Positions 55,380-64,000 of a stretch of 64,000 nt of DNA are shown one piece after another. Within the stretch, counting starts at the first letter, position 1. Every line of letters starts with the position of its first letter. Source of the stretch: Cordilura impudica (taxonomy: Eukaryota; Arthropoda; Insecta; Diptera; Scathophagidae); assembly GCA_963682025.1 (NCBI GenBank), contig OY821521.1, positions 100,741,354 through 100,805,353 on the forward strand. The letters are read 5' to 3'. Both the position numbers and the translations under genes were made by a program. The notes beneath the pieces were generated by a model. The model had not been told where the DNA came from. It searched no databases and worked only from the letters and a program-made list of their open reading frames with translations.

Positions 55380-56260
55380 TTTTTCTTTAAATAAATTAAT
55401 ACATAAAAATTTGTTTTTTAAATTATTGGTGAACTTTTACTCCCTTTATTTACTGCCTTTATATTAACTGGTAGTGTCTGCTTGTCGACAAAATTTTGGA
55501 TCGATTTTTAGCCCCTTTCCCGTGAGCCAATCGATCTGAAATTTTGCATGCAGGCTCGTGGCAATGACAGAAATGATCTAACAAATTTTTTTAGTGATGC
55601 CAAAACAATGGAAACTTTTAAAATTTTCTACCAGAGTTCACAAAAAAATGTACAAAGGGTTTGTTTTTATTATATTATTACCACAACGACCACAAAAACA
55701 ACAAGTCCAGCTATGACAACAATGCAACATTTAGAATAACAACAGGAACAATATGGAAACATCATGTTTTTCATTTTTTTTTTAATTTTTCATAGATTTA
55801 CCTGGACCTGTTCCACCGATTTTAATGATTTTTGAAGTAGAAATCTTCCCATGAATTTGGTGAATCATTCTCACTAAAAATTATCACCCTAGCTATCCTA
55901 TTGAGGGCGTGATCGTGACAAGAACAACATAGAAAATTATATTTTTTCAAGACTTTTTTTAGTTCTTCATTCAAATCTCGGGCCCTAATCGACCGATTTG
56001 GACGATTTTAAATAGCAAACTTTTCAGGATGTTAATGAATCATTTTTTATGCCAACGAGCACCCTAACTGCCCGATTGATGCCGTCATCGTGATTTCCAC
56101 AGACGGACAGACGGACAGACGGACATCGCTATATCAACTCCGGTTGTTATAAGGATCACAAATATATATATTTTATGGGGTCCAAATTTTTTTTTCTAAT
56201 TATTACAAACGGAATGACAAACTTATATATACCCTCTGCACACTGGAGTGGAGGGTATAA
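55380..56260. mobile_element. DINE-like family 3, copy 2 (uninterrupted)
   Basis: Runs from TTTAAATAAATTAATACATA to ACCCTCTGCACACTGGAGTG and GAGGGTATAA, parallel to copy 1 with scattered substitutions. It lacks the 627-bp MITE and so represents the empty site. Confidence 0.8.
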
Positions 56261-56548
56261 ATAAAATTTGTCGAGCGTGTATATTTTTTTTGTCTGTTGT
56301 TTATAGTGACAGAAAAAGAAAACGTCAGAGTTGACACGAATTTTTATACATAAAAAATAATATCAAAGGAACTTATTTTTGAGAGTTCATATACAATAGT
56401 CAAAAAAGTGGAAAAAAGGGTCGATCAACAAAACCAAATAACGGATAAGATAATAAGATTCAAAATATCAATGAAGAACTGAGGATTTATTTTTGCATCA
56501 AATTCAACCAACACAAAATAATAATAATAAAATTTAAATTATTGAAAA
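56261..56548. other. A+T-rich spacer
   Basis: Nothing recognised. Confidence 0.5.
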
Positions 56549-57041
56549 AACAAGTAAGAAAATTAAAGAAACAGCTCTATAAGGGGCCTATGACTAAGAG
56601 TTGTCCAATAGGGATCATTTTTGGACTACTGATTAATGGATGTAATATATACATACAAACCCAATTTGACTAAGATTTGTATGATAATATGGATCTTATG
56701 CCAATTTAAGTCGATTTCATAGGGGTCATTTGTATGGGGGCTTGATCTGAACATGGACCGATTTTCACCAATTTCAATAGCGTTCATTCTATGGCCGATA
56801 AAAGCTTATGTTACCAAATTTTGTCAAAATATATTCATATTTGCGACCTGCAGTTTGATTACAAGCTTTACATGGACACAGACGGACGGACGGACGGACG
56901 GATATCGTTAAATCCAATCAGAAAGTGATTCTGATTCGATCGGCATAATTAAAGATGGGTCTAGGTCAAATATTTTTGGTAGTTACAAACAGCAGCACAA
57001 AGTCATTATACCCAAAACACATAGTGGTATAGGGTATAAAT
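56549..57041 (-). mobile_element. Hairpin-ended repeat with internal deletion
   Basis: AACAAGTAAGAAAATT is joined directly to AAAGAAACAGCTCTATAAGG, so the palindrome, the subterminal repeat and about 300 bp are missing. The rest, including GACGGACGGACGGACGGA at about 56,883 and the end TAGTGGTATAGGGTATAAA, is intact. Confidence 0.85.
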
Positions 57042-57062
57042 ACCAGAAACAAGCCCAAGGAG

Positions 57063-58210
57063 CACAATGAGGATTTTAAAAAGCATTCATACACCAATTG
57101 AAGCTAAGAAATTTACTCCAGAAGAAGCGTTCGCACTATTTTTGGATTTGAAATTGACTAAATATCAGTCTAAGAAATAGCGAAAGAAACCAATGAAAAT
57201 AATTTTGGAATTTTTCCAGAGTTTAAAGATGTAGTTTCTGTCAAACTGCAAACTGCTCTTAGTGTCACTTAAAGTTCAGCAGAAGTAAAATTGCAAGATC
57301 TTCTTGAACGTACTGCAGAACGATTGTTAAATACGCTTGATGGTGATTATTTAAAAAAACATGAAAATGGCAGCATTACTTTAAATTCTCAATAGGGTTA
57401 TGATCCGAAATTAAATCACACGTTAATTTATTTATGGTATCTTTCGTTTAGAGCAACAGAAATTGATGTATGGAAAAATTAAATTCCCTCTTCAACAAAG
57501 TGTTGTAGGTCAATTATATTTGTATTCGAAAAGAAAAAAAATGTCATAACTGCATATGTAAGTTCAAAATAATAAAAGATCGAATTAAAGAACTTCAAAC
57601 AGTAATTTGATGACCAAGACCTGGAATTAAATTTTAAAATCTGTCTCACAATTATTGATGGAAAAGTTTCACAAGCTTTAACCAAAATCACCAAGTCAAA
57701 TAATCCAATCCCCAACAGAAGATGATAGTATTAGGAAGCTTATGAATTTGAATTATCCCCGCTTCATGCTAGAATGCATTTTATGGGGCATATTCTTAAA
57801 TTGGGTTAGATTTGGAATTTGGTGCGTAAAGCGAAACAGTGAGAAAAAACAAGGAAAATTCGAGAAAAATATCTTCAGAAAATATCTTAATAAGATGATT
57901 AAAAATCATTACAAGTTCTAGCAAGCAGCAGAAAGATAAATGCATAAAAAATTTAAGCTCTATCTAAAGAAGCTTAAGAAATGAAAACGAGGAACACATT
58001 CTTTCGCGAGCACAACACAAGAAATATGTCCATATGTTGTACCAATAATGACCTTATCACTATGTTGTTATGCACTTCAGACCCATATATTTGCAATATT
58101 TGACATAAATGGAAAACCACCTCTAGTGCATTAGACGAAGAAGCTAAACAACTTCTAGAAGATGAAAATCGGGGCTATTTAAAAGAAATATTTACTAAAA
58201 TTGTTCGATT
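57063..58210 (+). pseudogene. Transib (RAG1-related) transposase relic 1
   Basis: Reassigning frames on the plus strand gives, in order: TPEEAFALFLDLKLTKYQ; FPEYKDVVSVK; SSAEVKLQDLLERTAERLLN with TLDGDYL; VWKN, stop, IPSSTKCCRSIIFVFEK (normally W.NP.PSS.R.CRPI.F.F.KE); TIIDGKVSQALTKIT (MIDGKV.NALT.T). After a gap it has LSKEAQEMKTRNTFFREHNT (the EAQEARNKD...REHTRK region) and NNDLITMLLCTSDPYI (DL...LL.SSDP.I). These are characteristic blocks of Transib transposases, the superfamily from which RAG1 derives. The zinc-finger and SLHA.IR regions are mostly deleted and stops are frequent. A CACAATG heptamer at 57,063-57,069 matches the Transib terminus consensus CACWATG but may be chance. Confidence 0.7.
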
Positions 58211-58409
58211 TTGATTTGCAATGGTTTTTGAGTGCACAAAATTATACTCATTTTTAAATAGATAATTTGTTCTTAATTTATATAAATTAATCAATATTTA
58301 GTTTATAAATTTACAATAAAAATTAAACGTCTATATCTTAGCTAAATTTGAACTAAATTTCTGGCAAGGCGTTTTTTAAAAAACAGAAAGCCACTTTTTC
58401 TAAAAACAT
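58211..58409. other. A+T-rich spacer
   Basis: Nothing recognised between the Transib and Tigger-like scraps. Confidence 0.5.
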
Positions 58410-58690
58410 GGCAAACAAATTTAAAAATTAAAATACATTCGATGTGACGAAAATTTGGACAAAGAGATTATTGATGAAAATTTAAATCAAGAATTATCTG
58501 ACCCTTCAGATGAAGAAGAATGTATTGAAACCGTTCCTACCTATTCAGAAGTATTAAACTGAATTTCAGTTTTACGCAGATTTTTTTCAAAGGAGAACAA
58601 ACATATGAATGAAATAGAAAATATGAAAAAAAACAGTAGTAAATGATTTTAATAAAGTCACTTTACAATTAAAAATAAAATTTTTTTTTT
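58410..58690 (+). pseudogene. Possible C-terminus of a Tigger/jerky-like transposase
   Basis: The frame gives DENLDKEIIDENLNQELSDP, SDEEECIETVPTYSEVLN, a stop and then ISVLRRFFSKENKHMNEIEN. An acidic Asp/Glu-rich stretch, a PT..EV motif and a basic helix after it are usual for the C-terminal tail of pogo/Tigger transposases. The fragment has no catalytic part. Confidence 0.4.
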
Positions 58691-58786
58691 AAGCTATAAT
58701 TTCATATTTCTTCCCTTACTTGTGAACGTGTGTTTGTTAACAACAATAATTACTTATTTAGTTGTTTGTGTCCATACGTATTTATT

Positions 58787-59573
58787 TTTATACCCTATAC
58801 CACTATGTGGTTTGGGTATAATGACTTTGTGCTGCTGTTTGTAACAACCAAAAATATTTGACCTAGACCCATCTTTAATTATACCGATCGAATCAGAATC
58901 ATTTTTTGAGTTGATTTAACAATGTCCGTCCGTCCGTCCGTCCGTCCGTCTGTGTGTCCATGTAAAGCTTGTAATCAAACTGCAGGTCGCAAATATGAAT
59001 ATATTTTGATGAAATTTGGTATATAAGCTTTTATCGGCCATGGGATGAATGCTATTGAAATTGGTGAGAATCGGTCCATGTTCAGACCTAGCCCCCATAC
59101 AAATTACCCCTATGAAATCGACATAAATTGCCATAAGATCCAAATTGTCATATAGATCTTACTCAAATTGGGTTTGTATGCGTTCATTACATCCATTAAT
59201 GAGTAGTCCAAAAATGATCCCTTTGGCCCCATATAGGGCTGCTTCCCGATCTTCACTTAAATCTATTAAAAAACAAAAATATTGCACTGATTCTTCTCAG
59301 ATTTGGTTTGTATATATTTTTGCAAAATACAAGAGACTTTTCCAAACATGATCAGGATCGGTCCATTTTTGGACCTAGTCCCCATATAGATATAGCATCC
59401 GATATGAACTTTTTCATATCTGCAGCCAAAAAAATTAATAAAAATCCCACTCAAATTTGGTTTTTGCTTATTTTCTATGTCCAGTTAGTTGGGCCTAAGA
59501 GATAGGGTTTCTAAACGCATGGTATAGGGTATCGTATAGTCGGTCTAGACCGACTATAATTTTCTTACTTGTT
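58787..59573 (+). mobile_element. Hairpin-ended (HINE-like) repeat, complete
   Basis: Begins TTTATACCCTATACCACTAT. (GTCC)n is at 58,924-58,950. It ends ATGGTATAGGGTATCGT, the perfect palindrome AGTCGGTCTAGACCGACT and TTTTCTTACTTGTT. Length is about 787 bp. It closely resembles the copies at 37,719 and 47,020. Confidence 0.9.
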
Positions 59574-59608
59574 CATTTTGACTTAATAATATGAATTACA
59601 ATAACTGT

Positions 59609-60340
59609 TTTTATACCCTATATCACTATGTGGTTTGGGTATAATGACTTTGTGCTGCTGTTTGTAACTACCAAAAATATTTGACCTAGACCCATCTTCT
59701 ATTATACCGATCGAATCAGAATCACTAACTGATTCGATTTAACCATGTCCGTCCGTGTGTCCGTCCGTCCGTCTGTGTGTCCATGTAAACCTTGTAATCA
59801 AACTGCAGGTCGCAAATATGAATATATTTCGATGAAATTTGGTATGTAAGCTGTTATTGGCCATAGGATGAACGCTATTGAAATTGGTGAGAATTGGTCC
59901 ATGTTCAGACCTAGCCCCCATATCAATGACCCCTATGAAATCGACATAAATTGCCATAAGATCCAAATTGTCATATAGATCTTACTCAAATTGGGTTTGT
60001 ATGCGTTTACTACATCCATTAATGAGTAGTCTAAAAATGATCCCTGGGACAACTCTTAGTCATAGGCCCCATATAGAGCTGCTTCCCGATCTTCACTTAA
60101 ATCTATCAAAAAACAAAAATATTTTTGCAAAATACAAGAGACTTTACCAAACAAAGTCAGGATCGTTCCCTGAACTTTTTCAAATCTGCAGCCAAAAAAA
60201 TTAATAAAAATCCCACTCAAATTTGGTTTATGCTTATTTTCTATTTCCAGTTAGTTGGGCCTATGAGATAGGGTCTCTAAACGCATGGTATAGGGTATCA
60301 CATAGTCGGTCTCGACCGACTGTAATTTTCTTACTTGTTT
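59609..60340 (+). mobile_element. Hairpin-ended (HINE-like) repeat, near complete
   Basis: Same orientation as, and 35 bp after, the previous copy. It starts TTATACCCTATATCACTATG. Short deletions occur near 60,120-60,175. The palindrome has one change (AGTCGGTCTCGACCGACT), and it ends TTTTCTTACTTGTTT. Length is about 732 bp. Confidence 0.9.
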
Positions 60341-60667
60341 TTTTTTGCATAATTATTTTTAAATATTTTTTTATTTTTACAACTTAATAAATTATTGTTT
60401 ACAAAATCCAAAAAAATCGTTTTAATGAGTATTGACGCATTTATGATAGGTTTTTTTAATGTGTTACATGCGCATTTATGAGAGGTTCCGCTTAAATGAT
60501 TCCCTCATTTGTGTGCAAAAAACTGTGCATGTTGCGTTTCGCACTTACACCCTAACGCTCATAGAATTTTTCATTAATATACTTGTATGATTTTTTAAGT
60601 ACATTTAAGTGTGAAGTGCATTCTAAGTATACGAGTAGTAATAACAATTTTAATTGTTCACAGTAAT
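60341..60667. other. A+T-rich spacer
   Basis: Nothing recognised. Confidence 0.5.
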
Positions 60668-60923
60668 ATATCTGTGATAACAAGCGATTACCGCCTAAGT
60701 CGACTTAACAACGATTAGAGTTATGTATGCTATCATAACAACGCTAACAACGCTTTATATTTACGTGAAATCCGCATTTCTCTAACAATGGTTTTTAAAA
60801 AGTAATTAACGAAAACATACTGACCTAAGTCGTAATGAAGCCTCCTTACATTTATATAAAAAATAGTTTTACTCGAAAGCACGATTTTCGATTTAGGCGG
60901 TTAATGCTTGTGACCACAGATAT
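60668..60923. mobile_element. 256-bp MITE
   Basis: Left end ATATCTGTGATAACAAGCGA and the reverse complement of the right end ATATCTGTGGTCACAAGCAT. Both continue TTA.CCGCCTAA.TCGA, giving inverted repeats of about 35 bp with five or six differences. Target duplication is not clear. Confidence 0.75.
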
Positions 60924-60999
60924 TTCATTAGTATAACTGGTTGATATTCATTAAAAAAAAAAAATTTAATTGGTTTTTTTTATAACTTAAACTTGCTGA

Positions 61000-61608
61000 C
61001 CCAAAAAAAGTTGTTCTTCCTAAAATAAAGTGATGCAGTTTTCGAAGCATATTCTCCATATATTGTAGAATTAACCTTCTCTTTACAGTTTAAGACATTC
61101 AAGATCGTTCCCAATCTTTTAATGATTTAATTGTTATTTCCTGTGATCGTTTGAGTTCCCGTGTCCGCATCTGGGGTAGTCTACTTTTAGTCCTTCTTCT
61201 TCTTTGAAAAACGCATCCATATCCTTGCGTGCAATGATGAGATTCCATATTCATAATTGGTCTCCTTGTTTATAGAATATTTCAAATTTCCGAAGTTCTT
61301 TTGTGTCTTTTTGCAAATCGGACGTGTCAATGTTGAGGTTGTATTTGTCAGTTCGTTTTCGACTTTTCCAAATATTTTCATCTCTAATTTTCATCTCTAA
61401 TCTTGTCAATTTTTTCTTGAGTGTTCTCCACCATGGTGCTTATGACTTCCGGCGATTCCTTTGCAAACTGAAACATGATTGGGCGACCGTCGATTTTTCC
61501 AGTGTACGGAAACATCAGATTCAAGACGCAAAGGAACAACAGATGCCATAAACATATTTCCGTCTGATATTGTAGCGTCATTGTAAGATATCTAGCCTTT
61601 TTTTTCAT
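61000..61608 (-). pseudogene. Transib (RAG1-related) transposase relic 2
   Basis: On the minus strand: GRPIMFQFAKESPEVISTMV with ENTQEKIDKIRDEN (61,490-61,384, the CRPI.F.FAKE block). Then KVENELTNTTSTLTRPICKK, TQKNFGNL (DGKV.NALT.TTS...C.IC..T.K..NN) and INKETNYEYGISSLHARIWM (YG.SSLHA.IR). In other frames near 61,180-61,020 come VDYPRCGHGNSND (the G.GN.NDGNTARR block) and GEYASKTASLYF. Block order and wording are those of Transib transposases. It is more complete in the centre than relic 1, so the two relics complement each other. Several frameshifts and stops are present. The N- and C-terminal ends are not visible. Confidence 0.75.
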
Positions 61609-61649
61609 TACTGTTAACTATCTTGAATATAATAATGTGTTCATATCAC

Positions 61650-61702
61650 AAGTTGTATGGTATCAATGATTCGGCACAACCGAATTTAATATTCTTACTT
61701 GT
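61650..61702 (+). repeat. Hairpin-type family 2 terminus, diverged
   Basis: TGGTATCAATG is followed by ATTCGGCACAACCGAAT and TTAATATTCTTACTTGTCT. This is the third occurrence of this terminus; the loop and arms carry changes. Confidence 0.65.
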
Positions 61703-64000
61703 CTTAATATTATAAATTTTTGTAATTTTGAAGACATGGATGCATACTTATCCCGGGCCATACTCGATTGCAATATATAAGACAAACTAAATACAAAATT
61801 CCTTGATTAATTGCAATCATTTGATATAAATTTTTTTTCTTTGTATATCTTTGTTTTTATTTAAAAAAAATTGGAGAAAATAGTTTTTCAGAAAATTAGA
61901 TTTTTAATAAAAGGCAGAAACGAAAAAGAATAATAATTGCTTTTACTCAACATCGCTTATTTTTTTGATATATAACCGATTTTATATTTCCCGCTTAAGT
62001 TTTACGTTTTTCGATCTGGCACCCTATAATTAATTAGCCCACAATTCGGATTGAGTTTTCCAAATAGGAATAAAATTTAAACTTTTGTGGTCTACGATGC
62101 TTATGTTTCGAAATATAAGCGATTTTATCGACAATTTTATGTTTTTCAATATGTAAATCCTAAAAATATATCGTCCATAGTGCGGATGGAGCATTCTAAT
62201 GAGGAGGAAAAGTTCATCCATTTTGATATGCAACGAATAGTTTTCAATATTCAATACAGCATTACACATGTGTCGAGTCATCGAGTCAACGAATAAGTGA
62301 AGAACGTAAGTATATTATATAGCAATAATTTCCTCCAAACAGTGGTGGAAACAGTGGCCCGCAAATCCTGCGTTGCACAAGCTATTGCTCAATAAAAATT
62401 AAAATATGTACCACGTATTATTTAAATTAAATAATATTACACATTAAAAAATTATATTTTAAGATAAATCAATAATCAGATTGGAAAACAGGAGGAAAAA
62501 ATAATGCGCATCTATTTTTATAGTTTGTTAAATAAAGAAAAGTTATTGGAGAAACCATATTTCTGTTGCGGCGTGAACAAATTTTGAAGTTCTGCCACTA
62601 ACACCAAAATAGAAATGTTGGAAATCGAATTTATTTGCATTTTGCAGCTTTTACTATGTGCAAACTGTATTAGTAACTAAAAAAACATAAAAATTATTAA
62701 AAATTCGAAAAATGCTTTACTTATTCAATTTAAATACAACATATTCTAAGAAATAAAGTTCAAAAAGTGTTAAGTCTAGTAGGAAAGATAATAAATTGTC
62801 AACTCTGTTCACAATAGTCTTTTACGATACATATAATTTTGTAAAGAAAAACATAAACAACATGAACATAAACACAAAGAGCATTAATTGTCACATTCAC
62901 CTAACCTTATTTATATCACTTATTTAATAACGAAAACTTTAAATTGCGATAGCATTATGGAAAACTGTAGCAACTATTCCCAACGTTGTTTTGTTTCAAT
63001 CTAAAGATTACAATTAATAAAGCAGTGGTCTAGGGACAGATAGATATGTACATTGGTTAAAGTATTATTGTACTAGTATTTATAATTCCTATAAGTATTA
63101 AGCTTGAGGCAATGAATTCTTGATTACAGTATTAACTGTCTAACATTCAAACGAAGAAGTTCATAAATCCAATACTTCAAAAAACGCACAGACACTTATT
63201 TTCACATTTTTCTGTTCAGATAAGATAATTTTATATCACGAAATGAAATCTTCTATGCAGGGGTGCCAGACGTTACGACGATTTCTTGCGACGATTTCTT
63301 GGTTTAAAAAAATATCACGACAACTGACGATTTTTTATACATAACACTTAATATGCTGACGACTTTCAAGCTTATAAAGCATAACTAACTAATAAAAGTT
63401 TTTATATCTAAAACCCTGCACCTGTGTCTTTAACTCAATATTATAACATTCAAATTTAAAGTTAATTACTTTTCTTTTTGACCAATTTCTATTGTAATAT
63501 CTTGTTATAAAAAAACAATGATTGTTTTCTTCCATAGAAATAATTAATTACTATTTAGGAAAAATTATTATTTTCCCTTATTAGAGTAAAAAAAACCTAT
63601 AAGTCGTCTAAGTTCTTCATTGGACAACAAAGCGTTATAATAACCAATGTTTTGAGAGCTTAGAAGTCGTGCGATAATTAAAAAAAATTTAAATTAGTCC
63701 TGACTAAAAATCTTTCTTTATTATAGATGAATATCATTTGGAATTCTAATTGAATGCATCACTAACAATAAGATGAGAACGCATGAAAATAGTGTTGTCA
63801 ATTTGAAAACGTAAAATAAATATTATAGGTAAAAGAAAAGAGTTTTCTAGTTAAATATAGTCGATGCAATACATTTGAATGGTACAAAATTCTGGTAGAA
63901 ATTCTTATCACATTGGAAGGTAGTGTCAACTGCGTCAAAATCTTAATAGGCTATTACAAAAATAATGAAAACTACAATAGCTTTTTATATTATTTTGCTT
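61703..64000. other. A+T-rich DNA, mostly featureless
   Basis: Two loosely similar segments, around 61,970-62,020 and 62,100-62,155, share ATATAA.CGATTTTAT then TTTTA.GTTTTTC, and may be internal repeats of an old element. CAGGGGTGCCAGACG at 63,258 looks like a hAT-type end, but no partner or duplication was found. No coding similarity to the end of the window. Confidence 0.5.

Noticed and set aside
58916..59143. Conserved small ORF (MDLMAIYVDFIG...) found in several places on either strand
   Set aside because: It recurs only because it lies in the hairpin-ended repeat. The frame is broken in other copies and crosses the microsatellite, so it is not a gene family.
61303..61551. Plus-strand ORF opposite the Transib relic 2
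   Set aside because: Antisense shadow; the family blocks are on the minus strand.
62000..62025. GGCACC-type end as partner of the CAGGGGTGCCAG motif at 63,258 (hAT element)
   Set aside because: The terminal bases do not form a matching CAG...CTG pair and there is no 8-bp duplication.

Overview
The window looks like transposon-dense, gene-poor nuclear DNA of an insect, most likely a higher fly (Diptera, possibly a calyptrate such as a blow fly or house fly). The evidence is very high A+T with long A/T runs, Jockey-, I- and CR1/L2-like LINE fragments, DINE-1-like repeats containing GACGGACGG stretches, and the absence of operons or compact genes. The species assignment is inference. I found no intact host gene. 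Every stretch with convincing protein similarity is a decayed or nested mobile element, with one possible exception: a captured J-domain fragment.

Layout. 1-450: Helitron helicase relic. 0.78-1.32 kb: Tc1/mariner transposase relic. 4.4-6.9 kb: LINE scrap, Harbinger-like scrap, a TAA-flanked MITE and a diverged tandem repeat. 6.86-10.3 kb: a two-ORF LINE on the minus strand, split by a 408-bp MITE. 10.5-15.26 kb: an I-like LINE with RNase H, split by a nearly full ORF2 of a CR1/L2/Jockey-like LINE on the plus strand; the insertion is bounded by an 11-bp target-site duplication. 15.5-16.1 kb: first large copy of a hairpin-ended repeat family. 16.1-28.1 kb: a LINE carrying a nested Jockey fragment, two convergent Helitron helicase fragments (one split by a tRNA-related SINE) and a GGGCG-box repeat. 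Of this, 16,716-22,421 is repeated in tandem at 22,422-28,126 with no difference I could see (period 5,706 bp).

28-38 kb: more GGGCG-box repeat, hairpin-ended repeats, two 490-bp MITEs joined by one shared TAA, a hAT element with a perfect 8-bp target duplication, a BED-finger relic, a TTAA-bounded element and a possible LTR fragment. 38.7-40.2 kb: a TAA-flanked Harbinger-type element with a spliced Myb/SANT-like gene and a J-domain fragment. 40.6-42.3 kb: Tigger/pogo transposase relic. 45-46 kb: a second RNase H LINE relic. 46.5-47.9 kb: a Tigger-type non-autonomous element with a nested hairpin repeat. 49.6-56.3 kb: several MITEs, a 276-bp tandem duplication and two copies of another DINE-like family. 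57.0-61.6 kb: two decayed Transib (RAG1-related) transposases in opposite orientation, with hairpin repeats between them. The rest (notably 42.3-45.0, 48.4-49.6, 53.9-55.4 and 61.7-64.0 kb) is A+T-rich DNA in which I see little.

The elements do not form a cellular pathway. A plausible functional link is that the Rep/helicase fragments belong to the same superfamily as whatever mobilised the hairpin-ended repeats. Those repeats have matching subterminal inverted repeats, an internal GACG microsatellite, a near-terminal palindrome and an ACTTGTTT end, which is the architecture described for non-autonomous helentrons (DINE-1/HINE). That link, and the age and order of insertions, are inferences from nesting.
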